A stretch of 64,000 bases of DNA from Chloroflexota bacterium (lineage in GTDB: Bacteria > Chloroflexota > Anaerolineae > Aggregatilineales > Ch27): contig JAIOAT010000011.1 in assembly GCA_019873685.1 (NCBI GenBank), positions 1-64,000 of the forward strand. Direction: 5' to 3'. Below are positions 58,234 through 64,000 of this stretch, one piece after another (positions within the stretch are counted from its first letter, which is position 1; each line of letters begins with the position of its first letter). Both the position numbers and the translations under genes were made by a program. The notes under the pieces are model-generated. The model was not told the origin of the DNA and did no database searches. It was given only the letters and a program-made list of their open reading frames with translations.

Positions 58234-59471
58234 GGATGAAAATCCGTTCTGTGACGGCGTTTGTCAACCTTTCGCTGGCGGAGCCGGAACTGGGGCTGGC
58301 GCAGGCCGCTAACTTCCTGCATAACGCCGTCCCGGCTTTTGAAAAGGCGGGCTTTGCCGTACAAACGCGGCGCGTGGCGTCCCAGCCTTTCCCGCGCATT
58401 CTGGCGCCCATCGGGCCGCAGGCCGCCGTGCCCTATGCTGCACGGGTTGCCGAACTGGCTAAGAGCTACGGGATCGACTACGTCGCGCTTGGTCCCGTCC
58501 ACGCCAGCGACGATCCGGAGTATCTGGATACTATCCCGGCGATGATCGCGGCAACTGACTCGCTGTTCTTTGCTGTCAGCCTGGGCGATCCGGTGCATGG
58601 CGTCGACCTGGCGCTGGCCCGGCGGACGGCGGCACTGATCCAGCAGGTCAGCCAGTTGAGCGAGGACGGGCTGCGTAACCTCCACCTGGCGGCCATCGCC
58701 AATTGCGGCCCCGGCGCGCCGTTCTTCCCGGCGGCTTACCACACTGACGGCGAACCCATGAGCTTTGCCCTGGCGATTCAGGCCGCCGATCTGGCGGTGC
58801 AGGCGTTTTCTGAAGCTGAGTCGCTGGTGGACGCGGAAGATCGCCTGGTGCAGCTGGTGATGGCTGCGGCGAACGACCTCACAGCGGTGAGCGAGGCCTT
58901 GGCCGCTGATTTCGACATCGTGCCGGGTGGGATCGACTTCTCGCTGGCGCCCTTCCCGGAGGATGCGATCAGCCTGGGTGGAGCGATGGAGCGCCTGGGG
59001 ATGACCCTGGGCGGCAGCGGCGGAGCGGCAGCCGCCGCCGTGATCATGAGCGCGCTCGACCGCGTCCCATTCAAGCGGGCGGGCTTCAACGGCCTGATGT
59101 TGCCGGTGCTGGAGGATAGCGTCCTCGCCCGGCGGGCGGCTTCTGGCCAGCTCAGCACCACCGATCTGTTGCTCTACAGCGCGATCTGCGGCACCGGCCT
59201 GGACACCATCCCGCTGCCCGGCGATATCCCGGTTGAGGCGCTCACCGGCCTGTTGCTGGATGTTGCTGCGCTGGCCCTGCGGCTGGATAAGCCGCTCACG
59301 GCGCGGCTGATGCCGCTTCCCGGCAAGGCCGCCGGAGACCCGACCGGCCTGGAACACTTCGAGTACTTCGCACCGGGGCGGGTGATGGCCGCGCCGGCGG
59401 GGTTGACTCCCGGCGGGCTGCTGCTGGGCAGGGATGTGTTGCGTGTGCGGTCACGGCTGCGGCATGCCTGA
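58230..59471 (+). CDS. DUF711/UPF0210 family protein
   Basis: 413 aa. Family blocks: NFLHNAVPAFEKAGFAVQTRR, FPRILAPIG, PGGIDFSLAPFPEDAISLGG and FNGLMLPVLEDSVLARRA. The fold is TIM-barrel-like with a putative metal or phosphate site; the function is unknown. The start overlaps the methyltransferase stop as ATGA; ATG 58236 is also possible. A terminator follows before hisS. Confidence 0.88.
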   Translation: MRMKIRSVTAFVNLSLAEPELGLAQAANFLHNAVPAFEKAGFAVQTRRVASQPFPRILAPIGPQAAVPYAARVAELAKSYGIDYVALGPVHASDDPEYLDTIPAMIAATDSLFFAVSLGDPVHGVDLALARRTAALIQQVSQLSEDGLRNLHLAAIANCGPGAPFFPAAYHTDGEPMSFALAIQAADLAVQAFSEAESLVDAEDRLVQLVMAAANDLTAVSEALAADFDIVPGGIDFSLAPFPEDAISLGGAMERLGMTLGGSGGAAAAAVIMSALDRVPFKRAGFNGLMLPVLEDSVLARRAASGQLSTTDLLLYSAICGTGLDTIPLPGDIPVEALTGLLLDVAALALRLDKPLTARLMPLPGKAAGDPTGLEHFEYFAPGRVMAAPAGLTPGGLLLGRDVLRVRSRLRHA

Positions 59472-59612
59472 GGAAGCGGCTTGGAGCTTTCACTCCCGGC
59501 TGCTATACTGTCTGGCGCAGGAGCCAGGATAATGACCACGGCTATGATGGTTTTGCACGCTCATCACGCCCGGAGACGATAGCGTTCACCCGCTCGTTGC
59601 ACCGGTTCACCC

Positions 59613-59639
59613 AGGCGCAGACGCGGGTCTGCGCCTTTT
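59613..59639 (+). terminator. Terminator between the DUF711 gene and hisS
   Basis: A perfect 10-bp stem (AGGCGCAGAC at 59613-59622 with GTCTGCGCCT at 59627-59636) followed by TTT. It could be an attenuator of hisS, but no T-box or leader peptide is visible. Confidence 0.65.
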
Positions 59640-59687
59640 GATTGCCCGTAACCATGCGATAAGGTGTTGGCCCAGGAGGAACCCCCG

Positions 59688-61016
59688 ATGCCCCAGGTGA
59701 TGCAGCCCCGCCCCCCGAAGGGGATGCGCGACTTCCTGCCGGATGACCTGATCCGGCGGCAGTATGTCTTCAATACCGTGATTGAGGTCTTTGAGACCTT
59801 TGGCTTTGAGCCGCTGCAAACCCCGGCGCTGGAACTGCGCCAGACGCTCCACGGCAACCTGGGCGAGGAGGCCGAGAAGCAGATCTTCTACGCCCAGCAT
59901 CCCCAGGGCAAGGAGGAGCTGGCGCTGCGCTATGACCTGACTGTGCCGCTGGCGCGGGTGGTGGCTCAATACGAGGGGCAGCTCAGCTTCCCCTTCAAGC
60001 GTTATCACATCGCCCCGGTCTGGCGCTCGGAGCGGCCTCAGCGCGGGCGCTACCGCGAATTCTACCAGTGCGACGCCGATATCGTCGGGGTGGCGGAGAT
60101 GACCGCCGACGCGGAGATCATCAGTCTGGTGGTCACGGCGCTGCGGCGGCTGGGCTTCCGGGACTTTGAGGTGCAGATCAACAACCGCAAGATTCTGACC
60201 GGCATCGCTGAGTATGTAGGCGTCCCGGCGGAGCAGCGCGGCGGGCTGTACCGCAGCATCGACAAGCTGGACAAGATCGGCGCCGACGGCGTGCGCCGGG
60301 AACTGGCTGAAAACGGCCTGGCGCCGGAGCCGATCGCTCGCCTGATGGCCCTGCTCGACCTGCGCGGGGCCGGGCTGGAAGGGCTGACTCATCTGCGTGA
60401 CGCGCTGCGCGATATTCCTACTGTGCAGGAGGGCGTCCGCGAACTGTTCGAGCTGGCCGAACACCTGGAAGCCTTTGGCGTCCCGGCGTCGAATTATGCC
60501 TTTGACCTGGCCATGGTGCGCGGACTGGGCTACTACACCGGGCCGGTCTTTGAGACGATCATCACCGAGCCGAACCTGGGCAGCGTGACCGGCGGCGGAC
60601 GCTACGACGGCCTGATCGGGATGTTCCGCAAGGAAAGCCTGCCAACGACCGGCTCGTCGCTGGGCATCGAGCGGATTATCGACCTGATGGACGAGCTAAA
60701 CCTGTACCCGCCGGGGCTGGGCCGGACGGTGGTACAGGTGCTGGTCACGGTGTTTGATGAGCACACACGGCCCGCTTCTGAACGGCTGGCCAGCCAGTTG
60801 CGCGAACAGGGGGTGCGCACGGAGGTTGTGCTGGAAGATCGTAAGATCGGGCGGCAGGCCGCTTACGCCGACCGTAAGGGCATCCCGATTGCGGCCTTCC
60901 TGGGGCCGGATGAGATCGCGGCGGGGGAGGTGACGCTCAAGCGGCTGGCTGACGGGGAAACACGCCGTGTGCCTCAGTCAGAGGCCGCGGCGACCATCCG
61001 CTCGCTCCTGCCCTGA
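59688..61016 (+). CDS. hisS: Histidine-tRNA ligase
   Basis: 442 aa. Class II synthetase: MRDFLPDD at the start, motif 2 with FYQCDADIVGV, ALRYDLTVPLARVVAQYEG, the histidine A site YYTGPVFE, motif 3 GGGRYDGLIG and GSSLGIERI, and a C-terminal anticodon-binding domain (VQVLVTVFDEHTRPASERLASQL). AGGAGG is about 7 nt before ATG 59688; the frame opens at 59664 without support. Confidence 0.96.
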   Translation: MPQVMQPRPPKGMRDFLPDDLIRRQYVFNTVIEVFETFGFEPLQTPALELRQTLHGNLGEEAEKQIFYAQHPQGKEELALRYDLTVPLARVVAQYEGQLSFPFKRYHIAPVWRSERPQRGRYREFYQCDADIVGVAEMTADAEIISLVVTALRRLGFRDFEVQINNRKILTGIAEYVGVPAEQRGGLYRSIDKLDKIGADGVRRELAENGLAPEPIARLMALLDLRGAGLEGLTHLRDALRDIPTVQEGVRELFELAEHLEAFGVPASNYAFDLAMVRGLGYYTGPVFETIITEPNLGSVTGGGRYDGLIGMFRKESLPTTGSSLGIERIIDLMDELNLYPPGLGRTVVQVLVTVFDEHTRPASERLASQLREQGVRTEVVLEDRKIGRQAAYADRKGIPIAAFLGPDEIAAGEVTLKRLADGETRRVPQSEAAATIRSLLP

Positions 61017-61037
61017 TCGGATGCATGGGATTCGCCT

Positions 61038-61072
61038 CAGGGTCGCCCCATGACGGGCGGCCCTGTTTTTTT
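61038..61072 (+). terminator. hisS rho-independent terminator
   Basis: CAGGGTCGCCC (61038-61048) with GGGCGGCCCTG (61055-61065), one G-T wobble, followed by TTTTTTT (61066-61072). It also faces the convergent gene at 61077. Confidence 0.85.
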
Positions 61073-61076
61073 GCCT

Positions 61077-61466
61077 TCACCCGCCGCGGGATACGCGCAG
61101 CGGCGTCTGGGCGGCGTGGTGATCGGGGATGGAAGCCTCCAGGATGTAGAGGCCGAGCTGGCTCAGGCGCATGCGTAGCTGCAATACAAAGTCGAGGTTC
61201 TTGCCCTCATGCAGGGTAAAGGCGCGGGCAGGCAGGCTTTGCAGGGAGCCTTCGGGGTCTTCAAGGTGGTACAGCCGCAGGTCGAGTGTATAGCGGCCCG
61301 GCGGCCCCATGATCTGGGCGAAGACGGTGATGGCGACATCGACCGGCAGGCGCGGCGTAGCGATCTCGCTGATGGGCTGGATCACCCAGCGCCCGGATTG
61401 CTCGTCAGCGTGGGCGGCGGCGCATAGCAGCAGGCTGTAGATGCGTGGCTTGAACTGAAAGTCCAT
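61077..61466 (-). CDS. Uncharacterised beta-rich protein (DUF6941-like)
   Basis: 129 aa without signal peptide. Pattern: AAAHADEQSGRWVIQPIS, then PRLPVDVAITVFAQI, GRYTLDLRLYHLEDPEG and LSQLGLYILEASI, as in the DUF6941-type proteins that begin with a Cys/Ala-Ala-Asp block and end in a 'GxYxxEI' strand. Function unknown. It begins 15 nt after the stop of the lipoprotein gene, so they are cotranscribed. Confidence 0.65.
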   Translation of the reverse strand: MDFQFKPRIYSLLLCAAAHADEQSGRWVIQPISEIATPRLPVDVAITVFAQIMGPPGRYTLDLRLYHLEDPEGSLQSLPARAFTLHEGKNLDFVLQLRMRLSQLGLYILEASIPDHHAAQTPLRVSRGG

Positions 61467-61481
61467 GGTCGTTCCCCGGCT

Positions 61482-62921
61482 TCACTGGAACGGGCACAGG
61501 TCTTCGACGGTGTAATCGTTCAACACCACGCCGAAGTAGGCCGGATCGCCCAGGAATTCGTAGGTGCGCGGGGCCTGCACCTGCGCGTCCTGGCGGACAC
61601 GCTCGCAGGCGATGCGCAGGGCGTTTTCGGCGCTGTTGGCGCTGCTGACAGCGACGAAGGTCTGGTAGAAGCTGGTGGCCAGCAGGGTGTAGTGCGAGGG
61701 CAGATCGGTCAGTTGCCAGGGGCGTTCCTGCTGCATGGCAGTCAGCGTCTGGCGGGCCAGATCGCTGCGCAGGGCCGTGTAGGCCAGTACCAGCCGGTAG
61801 CGAGCATAAGCGTCCAGCATGGCTTTCTCCATCGCCCGGTTGGCGTCGGAGTCGGCCACACCGCCCCACAGCGTCCCGCGCTGCATGGCTTCCTGGTAAA
61901 GGGTGATGGCGTCATCCAGATCGTTGACACGCAGGGCCTGGTCGGCGCGGCGCAGCATGTAAATGTACAGGCTGGCGTAGGGATGATCCAGCAGCGGGTC
62001 GGCGGCAGTGTAGACGTACTGGAAGCCGTTCCAGGTCCAGGTGTGACGGGTAGGCAGGAACGGCCCGAACTCGCGCTGCGGGGCGTTCTGAGCCACGCCG
62101 CTGTCGTAGAGGTCGCCTTCCTCGATGACCAGTTCCGGCGGTCGGGCGTCGCTGAAGGCCACCAGAGTGATCCCGGCGTTGGGCAGTCCGCGCACAGGCC
62201 GGCGCAGGTCGTCGGTGTAGCGGTACATCACGGTGAAGGGATCGCTGAGCGTATGGAAGCGGGCGCTGGCCCGATCCCAGGTCAGGATGATCGGCTCACG
62301 GAAGCAGGCCAGGCGCGTGCATTGCTCCACCCAGAAGATGATCTCCGGCAGGCCGTCCAGCGTGATGTCGCGGATGCTGTCTGAGGTTTGCTCTTTGACG
62401 CCGGAAGCGGTGGCCTGCTCAATCCGGTAGCTGATCTGGGGCATGCTCTGCGCGCTGCCGGGGGCGCTGGCGTAGCCGTAAAGCACCTGGTAAGGCTGGC
62501 CGGGCACCTGGCAACCGAAGATCAGGAGCATGCCAGGCGGTTGCGGCGCGGCAGCCGTGACCGGGTAGTGCAGCGTGATCAGCACATCCAGCAGGCGATC
62601 GCCGTTGAGATCATGGCCGTAATCGACCCGCCCGCCCAGGTGATCGTCGATCACCCCCCAGGCGCGCAGCATCCCCTCCAGGTCGGCGGGGGAACCGCCC
62701 CGGTTGAGAAAATCGCGGATGACCGTCTGATAACCAGCGGGATCGTCAGGGCGGGCAGCCTGCGGGCGGATGCCGCTGAAAGGCAGGCAGTATTGCGGCT
62801 GGGGCGTGGCGGTAGGCTGGGGAGTGGGCTGGGGTTGCATGTTGCAGGCCAGGCTCACGCTGACCAGCAGGCCGACCAGCCACATCAGCCATCCGCCGGA
62901 CTGTCGCCATAGAGGTCGCAT
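61482..62921 (-). CDS. Lipoprotein with VCBS/FG-GAP-like and TPR-like regions (paralogue 2)
   Basis: 479 aa. Lipobox VSLAC (C26), linker PQPTPQPTATPQP, then CLPFSGIRP..., the calcium-loop-like DLNGDRLLDVLITL and DITLDGLPEIIFWV, a cysteine pair CTRLAC, and a C-terminal helical region with DLDDAITLYQEAM, ending DLCPF. It is a full-length paralogue of the protein at 18666-20015. ATG 62921 is chosen for the signal peptide; a GTG at 62954 is possible. Function unknown, envelope-bound. Confidence 0.82.
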   Translation of the reverse strand: MRPLWRQSGGWLMWLVGLLVSVSLACNMQPQPTPQPTATPQPQYCLPFSGIRPQAARPDDPAGYQTVIRDFLNRGGSPADLEGMLRAWGVIDDHLGGRVDYGHDLNGDRLLDVLITLHYPVTAAAPQPPGMLLIFGCQVPGQPYQVLYGYASAPGSAQSMPQISYRIEQATASGVKEQTSDSIRDITLDGLPEIIFWVEQCTRLACFREPIILTWDRASARFHTLSDPFTVMYRYTDDLRRPVRGLPNAGITLVAFSDARPPELVIEEGDLYDSGVAQNAPQREFGPFLPTRHTWTWNGFQYVYTAADPLLDHPYASLYIYMLRRADQALRVNDLDDAITLYQEAMQRGTLWGGVADSDANRAMEKAMLDAYARYRLVLAYTALRSDLARQTLTAMQQERPWQLTDLPSHYTLLATSFYQTFVAVSSANSAENALRIACERVRQDAQVQAPRTYEFLGDPAYFGVVLNDYTVEDLCPFQ

Positions 62922-63034
62922 CTGTGCTGCCCACTCCTGCCTGTAGCACTGCACACCCGCTGCTGTGCCGGGCTGTTCTCTATTATGCGCCTGCCCTTCA
63001 CCGGCGGCAACCAGCGCCCCGGCCAGACGCCGGT

Positions 63035-64000
63035 TCAGCTGGCCCTGGCGGCAGGTGAAGGACCGGCCATGGCCGCCTGATCATCACCCGGCGGGCAGGG
63101 ATCGGGCAGCCGTTCCTCCGGGCCAACTGGCAGCATGACCAGGCCGGAGACCATCTTGGGGTAGAAGTCCGTGCTCTTCTGAGGCATTTTCTCGCCGTGG
63201 GCGGCTACCGCTTTAATCTGGGCCATGGTGGTTGGGCTGAGAAAGATGGCGAACTCCCCCCGGCCAGCGTTGATGTTCTCCACCGGGCGCCGCGGATCGC
63301 GGTGATAGCGAATCTGGGACTTGTCCTCGATGCCTGCCGCGGGAACACCGGCGGCCTGCTCCAGCAGCAGGCGGTGGGCGATGGTCACGGCCAGCGAGCG
63401 CCATGCCGGTGAACGGTCAGGCGCCAGAGCGTCCAGGATGGCTTCGTCGCGCAGGGTCAGGACGTGAAAGCCGACCTCTGGCCCGCCGTAGAAACCAAAG
63501 GCATGGCCGCGCGGATGGACGTTGACGGCGGCCAGCATCGTTTCCAGATCGGCGGCGGGCGCAATGGCGAAGTGCGTCGCAGCGCGGGTCAATACATCAG
63601 CCGGGCTAACCGCGCCGAAATCGTGAATCTCGCGGTGGGTGGGCAGGATGATCAGCCCCGGATCGTCCATGCTGACCAGTGTCGCGCTGATGAAGCTGGC
63701 GGCGGCATCCGCAGGCAATGCCTGCTGTTCCCGTCGGTAGGCCAGGGCAGTCTCGTAACGATGATGCCCGTCGGCGATGATCAGGCCGCGCAGCGGGGCG
63801 AGGACGCCCTGCACGGCATGGATGACCTCTGGATCGCTGATGACCCAGACGCGCTGGCGCACCTGGTCCTCGAACAGTTCGGTTGCGTCGATGGCTGGAG
63901 CGCGATCGGCGATAGCGGCGCGAAGCAGGGCGTTAACGCGATTCTCCGGATCGGGGTAGAGGACAAAGATTTGCTCCGGTTGCACCTGCAGGGCATGTAG
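63035..64000 (-). CDS. DUF1015 family protein (N-terminus outside the window)
   Basis: 322 codons are visible; the frame is open to the window edge (LHALQVQPEQIFVLYPD...). Signature blocks: IADGHHRYETALAYRRE near the middle, LPTHREIHDF, GIEDKSQIRYHRD and MPQKSTDFYPKMVSGLVM at the end. DUF1015 proteins are large (about 400 aa), so roughly 80-110 residues are missing. They are often named HTH-type or SerB-associated, but the function is not settled. The 113 nt to the lipoprotein gene hold nothing obvious. Confidence 0.88.
   Translation of the reverse strand, partial: LHALQVQPEQIFVLYPDPENRVNALLRAAIADRAPAIDATELFEDQVRQRVWVISDPEVIHAVQGVLAPLRGLIIADGHHRYETALAYRREQQALPADAAASFISATLVSMDDPGLIILPTHREIHDFGAVSPADVLTRAATHFAIAPAADLETMLAAVNVHPRGHAFGFYGGPEVGFHVLTLRDEAILDALAPDRSPAWRSLAVTIAHRLLLEQAAGVPAAGIEDKSQIRYHRDPRRPVENINAGRGEFAIFLSPTTMAQIKAVAAHGEKMPQKSTDFYPKMVSGLVMLPVGPEERLPDPCPPGDDQAAMAGPSPAARAS

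Noticed and set aside
59472..59687. Possible T-box or his leader in front of hisS
   Set aside because: Only a simple terminator hairpin is present; no T-box core and no His-rich leader peptide.
1..64000. CRISPR array, phage genes, rRNA
   Set aside because: No regularly spaced direct repeats, no cas, capsid, terminase or integrase genes and no rRNA seen on either strand.

Overview
The window is GC-rich and gene-dense, and reads as a chromosome segment of a Chloroflexota bacterium, most likely class Anaerolineae. The grounds are a Rieske/cytochrome b/multi-haem cytochrome c cluster with a complete Ccm (System I) set, Gram-positive-style RNA switches (a T-box and a SAM-I), LVIVD-type and VCBS-like lipoproteins, and isolated housekeeping operons. 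The taxon is inferred from gene content, not from a marker tree.

Layout. 1-3585 (minus): corA, an RNase D and a beta-CASP metallo-beta-lactamase nuclease, then the first codons of a further gene. 3703-17032 (plus): a respiratory block (Rieske, cytochrome b, two dihaem cytochromes c) followed by ccmE-F-H-G, a CcmI-like protein, a dihaem lipoprotein, and ccmA-B-C-D. 17229-21326 (plus): a secreted DUF4397 protein, a VCBS/TPR-like lipoprotein and an M20 peptidase. 21408-26420 (minus): an ABC-2 exporter (ATPase and two permeases), then a membrane-anchored HExxH protein behind a terminator. 26688-28376 (plus): lysA and a NifX-like protein. 28426-31201 (minus): HNH endonuclease, RtcB, and a small HTH gene coupled to a 62-codon ORF. 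31413-35969 (plus): T-box-controlled pheS-pheT, interrupted by an inverted-repeat-bounded four-helix-bundle (S23/IVP) cassette. 36185-38479 (plus): GtrA-like protein, rarA and a 57-aa membrane protein. 38571-42440 (minus): a two-gene GTPase/GAP1-N-like module, a PAS-UbiA fusion and haem O synthase. 42681-50285 (minus): a SAM-I-controlled methionine-cycle operon (nucleoside phosphorylase, an inserted RAYT transposase, metH, a small membrane protein, a YitJ-type homocysteine methyltransferase/MTHFR). 50470-54591 (plus): a 1373-aa secreted repeat protein. 54611-55724: tRNA-Asn plus a displaced copy of its 3' end bracketing about 1 kb of AT-richer DNA with one secreted-protein gene. 55832-61016 (plus): infC-rpmI-rplT, an SpoU methyltransferase, a DUF711 protein and hisS. 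61077-64000 (minus): a small protein, a second VCBS/TPR-like lipoprotein paralogous to 18666-20015, and a DUF1015 protein cut by the window edge.

Functionally, the first third builds and matures a quinol-oxidising cytochrome complex. haem O synthase and the PAS-UbiA prenyltransferase supply lipid cofactors to the same chain. The 42-50 kb operon recycles homocysteine and is read by SAM. The translation genes are controlled by a T-box (pheST) and probably by a non-AUG infC start. The parts most worth a second look are the GTPase/GAP1-N-like pair, the PAS-UbiA fusion, the hybrid Ccm set with a Cys-type CcmE, the tRNA-Asn integration scar, the S23 cassette inside pheST, and the RAYT carrying a 28-nt perfect palindrome in its own reading frame.
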